This document shows positions 1 through 11,562 of a DNA stretch of 64,000 bases, one piece after another (position 1 is the first letter of the stretch; each line of letters begins with the position of its first letter). Under the pieces are notes generated by a model. It was not told where the DNA came from. It made no database searches and saw only the letters and a list, made by a program, of their open reading frames with translations. A program made the translations under genes and the position numbers. Source of the stretch: Azadirachta indica (Eukaryota > Streptophyta > Magnoliopsida > Sapindales > Meliaceae); assembly GCA_022749755.1 (NCBI GenBank), contig CM040449.1, forward strand, positions 10,450,363-10,514,362, in the 5' to 3' direction.

Positions 1-1479
1 TTCTGCAATTTCTAATAATCCCCTGGGCAACGAACACAGCTCTCCAAGAACCAGACAATGACCTTGATTCTCCAAACTAACCATCTCATCCATTCTGATC
101 ATTTTATCAAATTCAGGTTTGATAATCAACTCTCTAATGCACTTCCAAACATTAGTCAAAAGGGGACGACTCCCTGGATCAAAATTCAAACACTGACGAA
201 ACATCTCCTGCAAAGACACAAATTCAGAACCGAATTTATTTTCTAACAAACAAATTACTTTCTCCGTCCAAGCCACGTACATCCTCAAACAATCTAAACC
301 ATTATCTTCACTGGCTTTTTTGCTGACACCGTGTATATAATCAATCAGCTCGTTGGTAAATTCTTTCCCAAAAAGAAGTGAAAGCAAAATACAAGCTAAT
401 GACCACACATCAGAGCCATACCCCACCAATGGCTCCCCACATTCCACCCGAGTTCCCTCTTTCTTCAACAAATCATACAACACTTCCGGACTCAAAAACA
501 CATTGCTTGCCAGTAAATCACTCAAGAAAGCTTCAACTTGTTTATCACAAATCTTTCCTCCAACAGAACCAACTTTAGCAGCACTTTTGGCAACCCTTCT
601 TCCCACTGCCAAAACATCATTCAAATCAATATATATATGCCCAAAATTGTCAAAATTAAAGCAAGTAAAACCTAAACAACCAGTAGTCAACCGTTGTTTA
701 TTCAAACCACTCAGTGCTTCACATATTTCCATACCCATCATTGCAAAAGTAGGCAATCCATTTTCACTAAAACCATCCCCATCTCTCAAAAATCCCAATT
801 TTTCTATCTGATTCAATCTCTCACACACCAAACACAAAAACCCATCTTCCATCTCACCCCATAAGCCCAAAACTCTACAAAATTTAATCTCTTTTGAAGC
901 AGCTTTCAAAATCAAAGCTAGTTCATCTGTCTCTTCCTCTCTCATTCCACTCAAACAATTCATAATTCTCGCAAAATAACTATACTTAAACACAGCATCA
1001 TCATCAGCACCAGATGAAAACAAAAAACCAACCTTAACAAGACTCACCCTTTGACTTCCCCTTTCCTTTAAACAACCAAGACGAAAACCGCTTTCTACCT
1101 CAGACTTTTCATCAACCAGAACGGCGTCGTTTGGGAGGATAAACTGCTTCCAAAACGAATAAAACTCATCGGACCAAGAATGAGGAATGAAATCAAATTC
1201 CGGGACATGGCGGGAGTTCTTACAATTTTCGTGGGATTTTGAGGAGCTGGGTTCGACGAGGCGTAGGAGGTCGATGTTTTTGGGCAGAAAGGACGGGCCT
1301 TGCGGAGGATACTTGACGAGTACGGTGCACGCCGGGCAGCGAATGGTTTGTGCGAATTTTTGCGGGATGTTCAAAAGGCAGGTCTCGCAAGCCGTGTGGC
1401 CGCAGGGGAGTACGCGCGGAACTGTGCACGTGCCGTCGTAGGATTGTAGACACACCGGACACTCAGGCAGTTCTTCCAT
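1..1479 (-). CDS. RING finger / pseudokinase protein (At1g21651-like), 5' part, runs off left edge
   Basis: The frame is open without introns from an ATG at 1479 to the window edge (493 codons). Residues 7-51 form a C3HC4 RING: CPVC at 7-10, CGH at 26-28, C31, C34, then CPAC at 48-51. RINGs of this kind bind two zincs and recruit a ubiquitin-charged E2, so an E3 ligase role is likely. From about residue 150 a protein-kinase-like fold follows. Subdomain IX is clear (SDVWSLACIL, near 356), as is the DP..RP motif of subdomain XI (near 433). The HRD and DFG catalytic motifs are not recognisable, which suggests a pseudokinase. Known relatives continue into WD40 repeats; that part would lie left of position 1. 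A broken WD40 remnant of the same gene type is at 36.9-38.0 kb. The start is the first Met and fits the family N-terminus (MEELPECPVC). It is divergent from KCP2. Confidence 0.85.
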   Translation of the reverse strand, partial: MEELPECPVCLQSYDGTCTVPRVLPCGHTACETCLLNIPQKFAQTIRCPACTVLVKYPPQGPSFLPKNIDLLRLVEPSSSKSHENCKNSRHVPEFDFIPHSWSDEFYSFWKQFILPNDAVLVDEKSEVESGFRLGCLKERGSQRVSLVKVGFLFSSGADDDAVFKYSYFARIMNCLSGMREEETDELALILKAASKEIKFCRVLGLWGEMEDGFLCLVCERLNQIEKLGFLRDGDGFSENGLPTFAMMGMEICEALSGLNKQRLTTGCLGFTCFNFDNFGHIYIDLNDVLAVGRRVAKSAAKVGSVGGKICDKQVEAFLSDLLASNVFLSPEVLYDLLKKEGTRVECGEPLVGYGSDVWSLACILLSLLFGKEFTNELIDYIHGVSKKASEDNGLDCLRMYVAWTEKVICLLENKFGSEFVSLQEMFRQCLNFDPGSRPLLTNVWKCIRELIIKPEFDKMIRMDEMVSLENQGHCLVLGELCSLPRGLLEIAE

Positions 1480-2466
1480 CGTCGACACTGCCACTGTGAA
1501 GTCCCGCGCAGGCTCGAGACACGACCAAATGTTGTCGGGCAAGTCAATGCTACGAGCTACGAGATACGAGCGGAATCGTTCATTGCCGGTAGGATAATAA
1601 CATAAGAGTCCCCAATTTCTTAAATTTTAATAAGATAGGACATAATTAGAACATATGTGACACATATGTCGCCAAATTGGCGAATTCCTCCAAAAATGAA
1701 TGAAGTATCCTCTGTTCTAGAGTTTCGTAATCTAATATCAACGTGTTCAAAATTTCAAATTTAATATTATAAGCAGTTTTATTACTTTCATATAATTCAT
1801 ATTTATTTATTAAAAAGATAGACAAATTATATCCTTAATTTATTTATTTTTAACAAATAGTTTATATCTCTATTTAAATAATTGGTATATTTTATAAATT
1901 TAAGTTACATAACTTATCCAATATTTTGATGATAAAATTTAACCTAATAGTAGGTTTGTCATTTTAGTAAGATAATTTATTTGTTATATAAACTATATCA
2001 TTATTTATTAACATAAATATAATTTATTTTTTGTAATAAATAAGTATGATTCTTCATTGAATAAGATAAATACCCTTTGGTCTTGAGTTTCACTTCATAC
2101 TATCTAGCGTGATGGTCAATTTTAACATTTGTAATGATTATTTTGTCATTCAAACAGGGATTAGGAATTTTTTATTATAAATGAACAAACTATATTCTTC
2201 ATTGTTAAATACAAAAACTCAGGGATCTTAATATTATTATCACATTTATGAAACGTCGTCGTTGTCAGCAAAGTTAGGTGCCATCTCCCAAAACGACCGC
2301 GTCTGGATCGATTTGACTGACATATTTGTCCCTGTGTTTTGGACATATTAACAAGTCAACCCACTAAAAGAGTCCCTGTTGATCCGATCAAGGTTTGTAC
2401 ACTCGAACGCATCAGCGAAGGCCGAACATAACCAGATCGAGATCGAAGGGGTTAGGGTTTTTTAAG
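1480..2466. promoter_or_regulatory. Shared upstream region of the divergent RING gene and KCP2; KCP2 5' UTR exon with telo-box
   Basis: About 1 kb of mostly AT-rich DNA separates the minus-strand RING start from the first KCP2 exon. A telo-box-like motif (gttagggttt, 2451-2460) lies just before a good donor (AAG|GTATGA, 2466/2467). Telo-boxes are common in the 5' leaders of housekeeping genes for translation and secretion. The donor pairs with an acceptor at 3005-3006, giving an inferred intron of about 540 bases in the KCP2 leader. A 15-base near-perfect palindrome (TCGCCAAATTGGCGA) is at 1669-1683. Whether the two genes share control elements is inference. Confidence 0.45.
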
Positions 2467-3009
2467 GTATGATTTTGTGCCGTCACTTTTCTGTCTGATT
2501 TCTGAGAAAATGTAGTTTAAAAACAAAAAATCCGAACTTTTTTACTCTTGTTAATAATCTCGCCCTCATTTCAGCTCATGCAAAATATCCCGGATTTCAA
2601 TTACTTAATTACTCATCTGCAATTCAATATTCTCTTCGAACTGAACTAGATTCGATGTTTCCTATCAAGTAATAATTTGTATTTATGTGATTTCAAAGCT
2701 ATTACTTTGTGAACTTCATTGTGTAGAGATTCACCATGCGCATACGAGGAAAAGAATGAAACGTGTTTGGTTGAAATGTGCTATAATTTTTTCTTGCGAA
2801 TAATTTATTAATTAATGGTTCTTTGTTGTATTGCAATTGTAGAGCATTTAGATTAGTTGAGGAAGCTACATGCCTCAAGTTTAATTTCTAGGGATTTACT
2901 TGTTCTTTTAAGTTGAAGTCAGGAAAAATTATCCCATGTGTTTTTTGGAATCTTCGAATTTGAGTATATTGACTATTTATCTGATGCTTTGTTTTCTGGT
3001 TTAAAGGCA

Positions 3010-5004
3010 ATGGCTGGTTCAGGGAGTTCAATGCTCTATTCATTTCTTATGTTTATTGTCATCCTCTCACTGCAACAAATGTATAGTGGGAAGTTGGCAT
3101 CGACAGAGTTGTTTACTATACTTGGAGGCTTCGTCAGCTCTCTCCTATTCCTTGTTTCACTAACGGTAATTTATGAAGATCCCATTTCACATATGATTAT
3201 TGTTACCTGTGAAAGGTTGTGTTCTTTTATAAGATTGTAGGGCAATTAAACTGGATTGAATCTTTATCCCACCTTAGATCCATTAACTTTTTTTCTTCAA
3301 TCGGTAGATTTTGGTCACTTTTTTTGTTTTATTTTATGATGAATAAGAACTTTATTCAAATTGAAAAAAGGGGCAATTGAAGTACATAGTAATTTTACAA
3401 AGTGAATCTTTGAATGTAGAAGTATCCTTTGGCTTCGAAATAAAACATACTGTTACACATCTTTAATGCCCTTAAGTGCTAATTTCTTGGAAAGCTTCTA
3501 CATATAGGAACATAAGTTGTAATTTTGGATGATCATTTTGGCATATGATTTCCTTCTCTTATATTTTCCCTTTTCTACTTACAATTTTGTGTATGCAGAG
3601 AAAACTTTTTCCCTTGACTTACTTTATGCATCTGAAATCCACATTCAATTTTTTATTGTTGAATTCATGAAACATTTATACATAAGCTTTGTTCGCTGTG
3701 CTTAAAGATATTGGTTTCTAGGCCCCTAGTATCTGACTTGAATTTAGTTATTAGTATGTATTCCCATGAATGGATATTGATTAGATCATGTGTCTGTTCA
3801 TTTCCTTAATTATTTACTTGCTAGAAAATGATATGTGCACATTTTCGTAGTTTGCTACTTCAAGTAGTCATTCTTGTGATGTGACTCATGTGACAAATTT
3901 TAAATTGTAGTACCAACCTGGTTTCCTCTTTTGCAGTTCATTGGAAATTTTCAGGAGACAAGTGGCATGAAGACTGGATGGGGTGCTGGTGAGTGCACAT
4001 AGTTTTGTATTCCGTTCACCTTCTTTTCTCCTGCTTTTCTCCTGCAATAATGATATTTTATCAGTGAAGCCCCATCAAATGTGTATGGAGGGATCTTTTA
4101 AGTGGTACTGCACATTAAAATCTAGTTTGGCTATTAGAGTTCTATTGCAAGTGTAGACTAGCTCATATCACAATATTCTGGCTGTGTAGTTGCAGTTTTT
4201 GTTGTTTCAAAAAGCTCCTAAATAGCTATCTTTTTTTTTTTTAATTGTTTTGCAGTTATAGTGGCAGAAGCAATTGCTCTAATTGCTGCTAGCACTGTTC
4301 ATCGTGTCTGCATCACAACATGGTAATCTTCACATATATTGCTCTTGCTTTTTATGACAAGTGCACAATGCCTTGGTGTCTTCAAGTCTTTAACAGTTAA
4401 CATTTGTAAGCTTGAATTTTGTAAATGTATATTTAAGAGAATATATATTGGTAATCTCTGATTGACAAGCAGCCAGATGTTAAGATTTAGTGCCATGTTT
4501 TTAACTTTTATTATTTCCTTTACTTCCTTTTTTTGGGGTGAGGATGAGAGAAGGGCTTGGGGGGACTGGGGACGGGGTTTGGGGTTGTTGTGTTTGTGGT
4601 TGTAAACTCGCTATGAGGAAGTAGCTTCTCAAATTTTCATAATAAGCAATTGTCTTTATAACTAGAAACATAGTCCCTGTAATGTTTCGAGTTCTATTGT
4701 AAATGATTCACCACTGTAATGGTTGAGTTCTATTGTAAATGATGCACCACCTCTAAAATTTTAAAATGAAACCTTGATGGCAGAGTCTTGACAGTTTTGA
4801 GTTTAGGAATCTTATGGGAGATTTGGAATGAATTTTTTAAGTTAAACTTCTACAAAAAAAAAAAAAAAAAATTCTGCTCCTGATCAATATAAATGTTGTA
4901 CATTTCAATGCAGCTTCTTGTTCTCAGCTGGTCTACTCTACGAGGTCAACAAGCTTTCGGGGATGATGATTGCTAAAAGCGAATCCAAAACAAAGAGGCA
5001 CTGA
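3010..5004 (+). CDS. KRTCAP2: KRTCAP2/KCP2 homologue, oligosaccharyltransferase subunit (4 coding exons, 121 aa)
   Basis: Coding exons are 3010-3165, 3937-3988, 4256-4322 and 4914-5004. All junctions are GT/AG and the sum is 366 nt (121 residues plus TGA). Residues 22-40 (QMYSGKLASTELFTILGG) and the later HRVCITTC and YEVNKLS motifs match the KRTCAP2 (keratinocyte-associated protein 2) family. The family is a small multi-pass ER membrane subunit of the oligosaccharyltransferase complex, which transfers glycans to Asn in nascent secretory proteins. The length is close to animal homologues. Three or four hydrophobic segments are visible (about residues 8-22, 34-54, 73-88 and 92-108), and the C-terminus is basic (SKTKRH). 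The start is the first ATG after a 5' UTR intron (acceptor at 3005-3006). Broken copies of its exons lie at 33.5, 39.0, 41.5 and 42.5 kb, so this looks like the functional source. Confidence 0.9.
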
Positions 5005-5472
5005 ATGAAACCTTGTAACTTAGTAGTAAAATCACTAGAGGTTCTATCATCTTATCCTACTCTCCCTTAGCATTTTTGAGATGTAGCAGATATTTCCAAA
5101 AATGAAAATTATAAAAATGTCCAACTGAACTATAATTTTTTCCTATTCATGCTTATTTTCCCTTGTTTTCAATACATTTTCACATCTAAAGTATTTCTCC
5201 ATTTTTTGTTTTGTTTTGTTTTGTTTTATTTTGGGACATTGACTCTAGATGGCATAAGTTTATTACTGAAATAGAAATCAGGATTAAGCTGCTGCATCTT
5301 CATGAGCAATAGTTCAGTTAACATCTAGATAGCATACAATTTTATACGATCTTTTACAATGTATTTTCACCAATTTTATTCCCACAAACTGTTATAAAAT
5401 ATATTACATGACACACATTGGAAATCACAAATTTAGGATGCAAGTTTTAATTTAAAAACATCACTGGAAATA

Positions 5473-8400
5473 CTATCCCAAACACGATGCATACCTTTGA
5501 ACAGGAACTAAACTTTTGAGACCCTTTAATACCCAGTTGTAGGACGCGAGGTCAACAACAGCTCCTGCAATAGAACCAGCAGCAGCAGCCATGGAGATGA
5601 TAAAGCTAGCAAAATTTAGGATTTGGAGCCAAACCCATTTGGTGCTCCGCTTTGGTATCTTCTTGTGGGCAGTATATATTTCAATGGGGAAGTAGATTGT
5701 CAGTGCCCAAAATCCTATAGCTTCCAGGGCACCAACCCATACGTTAGAGAGTGGAATCAACATTGACATCACAGTGATTATGATCACTAGTATCGACCTC
5801 CAAACCAAGTGAAAAAGGTTCAGATTGTGGGGTTGAAATCTTACTAGTCTTTTGGCAACTAATTTTTCAAGGAATTCAAAGATGGGCTGGGAGAGAACCT
5901 GGTAAGATCCCATACGGTGAATAAGGACAGCTGCATTTGCTATGTCAATGAGCCAATTTCGGTTGGAGGAACCAGATACAAAACCAGTGAGGAGATTTGC
6001 AGGTGCCAAGTCCCCAAATGCAGCATAACCAAAGCAGCCACACGGCATGTATAAAAAGGTCACTGTTCCAATGCCTATTTGTGATGCCATTGTCATTATA
6101 TTGGCTTCTGATGGTGAAGGTTTGATTGAGCCCTATTCCATTAGACGCCGAAATCATTTACATTACTGCTTCAGCATACAGATTCTGTTTGATAATATTA
6201 ATAAAAGGAATAAGCAAACCTGAATTTCAAAGAACATGTTGAAGAAGGAGAAGGCAAAAGCTATTTGGCCAAATGCTTTGAACATCCTCCATATCTTCTC
6301 GGATGCAGTAACAGTACCAACGGCAATACGGGATAAACTTCCCCTAAATTTTCCAGTTCCTGGTAATCAAGCAAGCAAAAGAACAAATTGAATTCAAAAT
6401 TAGCATGGAGTTTATGATAAAAAGAGAGAGCAAAGCAATAGTTACCTGCAACTTTAGCGGCGCTAAGACCAACGGCTATTGTGGGATAAGTAAAGCAAAG
6501 AATGGTGTTGACAATGGTAACACACACATAATGATTAAGCCCAGTAATTTGAGACAAAGTAATCTGTATGATTCCAAAGATTATGCTGGGAAGATGGCGG
6601 TTGACATTGCATGTTTTCTTTTCACCAGTATTGTCAAAGCAGTTCGGATTCCAGATGGCACTGATTTGACAAGAAAACAGATGAGATATTATTAGCACAG
6701 GGAATTAAAAGGGCTACTTCAACAAGAAACATAGCGTCACCAAATTCCTCTATATATATATATATATATATATATATCCCAAAACACTCACGTCATGCTT
6801 GTAATTGAGTCTCTGGTGTAGTCGATGGCAACTACAAAAAGGTACAGGTAAAAAACAACCCCAAATATTACGGGTTTAATGCCACCTGAAGAAAGGAAAA
6901 TTAGATATTCAAAGTTCAAAAATTTTGGTTAAAGGAAAAAAATTAATCCAAATGTGCATGAATTATACCAAGAGTAGATTTAACAGCATCCATGTAATTA
7001 TGATTTCTTCCATTGCCTTCTTCCCCAGAACGGTAACAATATGCAAGAAGAGTTGAAGTGTAAACGGTGACAGAAGAGAACAAGAAAATCAAAGCTGGGC
7101 CAAGAATCCCTCCAAGCTGAGCTATGTCCCAAGCAAAGAACAGAATCTCAGTTCCTATCAAAGCCGTTATTATGTGAACAAATGCAGTCCATGCGGTACC
7201 TGTAGAAAAATCATATAAATTAAATGAAGATTAATCGATTGCGAAGACGCAAACAATGCAGAATAAATTAGTGAATTTTTGTTGGGGCGACAATTTGAAT
7301 TCCCGCATAATTTGGTGTTAACCGATTAAAATTAGAAATATTTAATAATAATTTTAAAAATTGACAATACTAACGTCTCACCGTTATCAAACAAGTTAAG
7401 GTATTATTATATATTTCCATGTATTTTTAACTTATGAGTTATATCTAATAAATATTAATAAAAAATTATTAATTATAAAAAAAATGTTGAAAAAATCAAA
7501 ATATACGCATACTTTATAACACGACCCAAAAAAATACATTCTCTATAGAAACAAACGAAAAGCAGCAACGTAATCCATCAAAACTAATGACTACCGTCCC
7601 GAGCGGCGCGTGGTCACGTAACATTGACGTTTGCGTGGTGCAAGCATCGTTGCCATCGTCCCCATTCTGGTGTAGCAAAAAAGTTTATTATTTTTTGTGA
7701 TTCTTGAATTAATATATTATTTTCTCTTTATATTTTTTAAATATTTTTTAAATATTTTTTTTTTAATTTTAATTTTTAATATTTTTAATTTTATTATTTT
7801 ATAAATTAACTAAACCAAAAAACAAAATTAAAAAAATATAAATATAAAGTATAAAAATATTAAAAATATATATAAAAAATAAAATATTAACTAAAAGATC
7901 ATAAGGTGAACATTCTTCCAAGCACATAATTAAATAAATAAGAAAATTAAAAAATATTTTTGATATATAAAAAAATATTTTTGATATAATTTTTTAGTAA
8001 AATATTTTAAAATAAATTTTTTATCCTAAAAATTTTGAAAAAAATAAATTTTTTATCCTAAAAATTTTTGTGAATAAAATTTTTAACAAAAATTTATTAA
8101 TTATTTAATATAAATAATTTTTTAAAAAATTTTAAATAATTATTTTTTCATTTAAAAAATTAATTTAAAATTTTTTAAAATACAATAAAAATTTTAGAGA
8201 ATTTTGACAATAAATGGGACCCACTAATTTGACTAATATTTTTAATATATAAAAAAAATTTCATATAATTTTATTTTTTAAGTAAAATATTTTAAAATAA
8301 ATTTTTTATCCTAAAAATTTTTATACAAATAGAATTTTAATAATTATTTTAACAAATAAATTTTAAAAAAATAATTATAAATAATTTTCCAAACAAACGG

Positions 8401-8595
8401 GACCCAATAATTCGACTAATATTTTTGTCCATTTCCATAACGTAGCACCTTCAACGAAGGTTGCTCGTTTACTTACTAGACAAGTAATTGCAGTACTTTT
8501 TGCATTTAAACGTAATTACGGTGGCATTAAGATACTATTAGGATACAAAAAATGCTCTAATATAACATAATAATAATAATAATAACAAAATTACC
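5473..8595 (-). CDS. Amino acid permease AAP-B, divergent, possibly decaying
   Basis: Plasma-membrane proton/amino acid symporter of the AAP (AAAP) family. Exons 2-6 are 6969-7199, 6792-6885, 6446-6660, 6220-6359 and 5473-6132. All have GT/AG borders and the reading frame holds throughout. A candidate exon 1 ends at 8595 and encodes DTDDRLQRMG, which matches the acidic-then-basic N-terminus of AAP-C (DDIDDDGRPKRTG). An in-frame stop lies just upstream with no ATG until the Met two codons before the splice, so a 447-residue protein lacking the usual N-terminus is possible. Oddities: the conserved TM1 segment reads IGTEILFFAW instead of IGSGILSLAW; 14 residues are missing in frame in the cytoplasmic loop before LNLFHLVW; the C-terminus is extended to YASCLG. 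Exon 6 begins GGC TCA where the relatives have GAC ACA. It is closest to AAP-D. It may be a recent pseudogene or a neofunctionalised copy. Confidence 0.7.
6751..6777. repeat. (TA)n microsatellite in an AAP-B intron
   Basis: About 13 TA units lie between the exon 3 and exon 4 positions of AAP-B. It is a simple repeat and likely length-polymorphic. Confidence 0.9.
8040..8430. repeat. Imperfect tandem duplication in AT-rich intron/upstream DNA of AAP-B
   Basis: A block containing ATTTTTTATCCTAAAAATTT and, further on, gggaccca(c/a)taatt(t/c)gactaatattt occurs at about 8035-8240 and again at about 8290-8427, with small gaps. The rest of 7200-8590 is AT-rich, without coding character, and would be intron 1 of AAP-B if exon 1 at 8595 is right. 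Confidence 0.6.
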
Positions 8596-8639
8596 CATTC
8601 GCTGCAGACGGTCGTCAGTGTCACCATCTCTCACAGTTC

Positions 8640-9806
8640 AGCCAAATTTTAACATCTGTTGCAGAAAAATAAATGCATTAATTTAATTAATTAAAAAAAG
8701 AAAAAAAAAGAATTAGGAAGGTTTTTGGTACAATATATTAAATTTCAAAAGGTAAATTTTTAAGGTATCACTAGGAATTATTTTTGGATCCAAAATGCTT
8801 TGAATGAAATTAAATTAATCTCAGTTGGGCGAGTGAGTGTAATAGATTTTAATTTAACATTTGCACATGAATACTTTTTTGTGATAAAAGCTGTGTGTTT
8901 GCCCATATGTTTGTTTAAAAGCCAATGCCCTTTTTTAAATAATAATAAAAAAACATTTTCTAGCTTGTAATATGTTGACTTCTATTTTTTTTCCTCTGTA
9001 ATCTATTTATCAATTTACCTTAAATTAGATAGGATAATAAGAAAAAAATAACATATAATTTATTTGTTTAAATAAATATGCTATTGCAAAAATAAAATAG
9101 TAACAAAATAACTAATTTAAATATTTTAACAAAAATTAACATGCAAATCATTGTAATTGGATTATTGTGTATTTAAACCCTATTTAACGCCTTTTTATTT
9201 AGTGACAAATGTATTTTTGAAAATTAAATTATAAAATTTAATATGTTTATTAAATTACGTTGGAAAATAATATGTTTTATTATAAAAAAAAAAAAAAAAT
9301 ATAATTTTAGACTTTTTTATCTAATAGAATCTACCAAACCCCTAAATCTTAAAAAAGTTGCATCAAATGGGATTGATCGGTTTGGCACATCGGATTATGC
9401 ACACTTATAAATATTAGGGGTCAAAGTATAAAAAAGAAATTATCGAATCAAACTTAAAAATAATTTATATATTTAGTTATATTTTAAGAGATAAAATATC
9501 ACGGAGAGTAATATTTTAGCCCCCTAAACTTTAGACAAATAATAATCTGGACTTAAATTTTGAAATCTAATAATTTAGTCCCTTATCAGTGATCTAGTCG
9601 TTGGTATTTTGCTGTTGTTGCCAACACATTGCACTAGCGTCCAGCAATGATTAAAATGTTGGAATTGAACAAATTATATTTTGATTTGTTATTTAACTTT
9701 TACTTCAGACACGAAAATGTTGCCATTCAAGGTTTAAATAATTGTTATTGTCGTTTTTATTATTTTACGATATTCGAGCAAGGGATGAATTTGTTATCTT
9801 TTTAAT
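8640..9806. other. AT-rich stretch without a recognisable gene
   Basis: No coding pattern is visible. Near 9515-9590 there is a segment of the kind seen at ends of plant MITEs (agccccctaaactttagac followed by alternating AATAAT/TTTAGTCCC), but I could not find its inverted partner. Confidence 0.5.
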
Positions 9807-9815
9807 ATTTATAAA

Positions 9816-10544
9816 GGGATTGTTATTATATACTTTCTCTAAGGTATCAAAAACTATCACATAAATAAAAAAATTAACTTCCTTTCTATTACATACACAC
9901 CTCTTTTGGACTGTTATTTGACCAATGTTTACATATACAATTACAAAAATATCCCCGACTCATTTTTTTTATTTTCAAGAATGTGATTGAACTTGATGGG
10001 TCTTGGAGTAACCCATTGAAGGGGAAAAGGATGACTTTTGCTGGTGGTGGTGGCGGGTACGGAGGTAGTAGTTGTGTGTAAGGAGTAGAATGAATTTTTG
10101 GTGGAGAAGGATGAGTCTTTGATGGTGGTGGGGAGTAGAAGGAAGTGGTGGGTATGGAGGAGATGAGTTTTTGGTGGTGGTGGTGATGGGTATAGTTATG
10201 GTTAGAGAAGTAATGGTTATAAGGTAGTGGAAGTGGATATGGAAGAAGAGGACGACTTTTTGGTAGTTGTAATGGTGGTGGATATGGCCAAAGAAGGGAA
10301 TGGTGGGTATGGAGGAAGAAGGTGAGATTTTGGTGGTGGGTATGGTCAAAGAAGGGAATGGTGGGTATGGAAGAAGAGGATGAGTTTTTGGTAGCGATGG
10401 TGGTGGGTATCGTTGAAGGAGTGGTGGGTGTGGAGGTAATGGTGATCGATGGTGGATATGGAGGAGGAGGATGAGTTCTAAGTTGTGAAGAAGAGATAAG
10501 TATAATTTTTTTATCAATATCAGGAGACGTATGTGATAATAGCT
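9816..10544. mobile_element. Mutator-like non-autonomous element (729 bp) carrying a proline-rich segment (Pack-MULE-like)
   Basis: The flanks show a 9-bp target-site duplication with one mismatch: ATTTATAAA (9807-9815) and ATTTATAAG (10545-10553). The left end begins GGGATTGTTATTATATAC. The right end, reverse-complemented, begins AGCTATTATCACATAC. Both ends resemble those of the elements at 11563 and 55700. A 9-bp TSD with related termini is the signature of Mutator-like elements. Almost the whole interior is a degenerate CCA/CCC-rich (minus strand) coding-like repeat, so this resembles a gene-fragment-carrying element. No transposase is present. The termini are only moderately similar to each other. 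Confidence 0.65.
9975..10500 (-). pseudogene. Degenerate proline-rich (extensin/PRP-like) coding segment inside the element
   Basis: On the minus strand a roughly 45-60-base unit recurs. It reads as variants of YPPP..LPKTHPLLPYPP, interspersed with PPPP and HHH runs. The best frame switches several times, for example from the P/Y-rich frame near 10300 to an H-rich frame near 10170, so the repeat has suffered indels. A 225-codon open frame spans 9975-10652, but its N-terminal part lies outside the repeat and the whole lacks a signal peptide. The composition is like proline-rich cell-wall proteins. I do not think it is a functional gene. It could also be a simple (GGT)n-type expansion without coding origin. 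Confidence 0.4.
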
Positions 10545-10559
10545 ATTTATAAGAAGTAA

Positions 10560-11560
10560 TCTTTTTTTTTTTTGTTTCCTGAAAAGAGCAACTGCAGAAA
10601 AGAGATTCGAGGATTTATGTTGTTGGAGACAAAAGATTAGTTTGTTAATCAATCTGAAGCTTAGGATATAGATCTAATATCTTTGAAAACCTGGTTTAGC
10701 AAATCTCAAAAATTTAATTAGCAACCTCCGTTAGAAAGTATACTAAACATTACCTTAGAAATAGCAAGATCTAGTTTTTTTGAAAGCAGTTCAGCAAATC
10801 CCAAACCGTAGATTAGAAAACAGATATAGTTTCATTGAAAACAGAGATTTAGTTCCATGGAATTTATACTAACCCTTGCTTGAGAAACAGATCTCTGTTT
10901 CAGTTTTATCTATCAAAGAACAGAGATCTAGTTCCTTGTACCTTGTAGAAATCTACTTTACCGGCGCTAAAACAACGCGGGGAAGCAGATGCATTGGAAA
11001 GGCAGCATAGCTCGAGGTTTTATAGAGATTTGATAATACAATATTCCTCAGAATATCCCTTCTCATTCTTCACTGGTAGCAAAACAACCCTTAATAAGTC
11101 CGCTCAAAAGAATCAGTGAAATTACAAAATGATAGTCTGAATTTTTTAGATAACACGATCTATTCGAGACTCTCGTGAGAAGCTTGATAAGATTTTCCCT
11201 CTCCTAGCTGAGGTTATCTTTTTATCTTTCTTATTATTTTGGCTGGTATATCTTACCAAATTTTTGTTTTTTTTTTTAAGATTTTTTCAGAAAAAGGAAA
11301 TTTAATTAATTAAAAACAAGAGCTAGATGTCTAAGGGACGAGACTTTTTACTCTCAATTCAATTTTTTTAAAGAAAAAAAACACGATTATTTGGTCGAGA
11401 AAAAGTAGTCCGAATTCATCCCAAATTGAAAATGAAATTACTTATAAGTCCTTTCATTTTGCTTTCTTTTCATATAAGACCTTACATCATTCTTCCTCAA
11501 TAAAATTAAGTGCATGGCCATTTATGACCTTGGCTGATACATCCAGAAAATTTATAGGAG
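10560..11560. other. Spacer between two Mutator-like elements
   Basis: No gene is visible. Short diverged repeats around AGATCTAGTT and CAGATCTCTGTTTC occur at 10770-10930 (several copies about 50-60 bases apart), hinting at a decayed tandem repeat. Confidence 0.4.
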
Positions 11561-11562
11561 AT

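Noticed and set aside
353..1462. Open frames antisense to or out of frame with the RING/kinase gene (353-811, 1187-1441, 1220-1462)
   Set aside because: They are shadows of the minus-strand 493-codon frame, which carries the recognisable RING and kinase motifs.
9975..10652. 225-codon minus-strand frame as a real extensin gene
   Set aside because: There is no signal peptide, the proline-rich unit changes frame repeatedly, and the frame crosses the element border at 10544.
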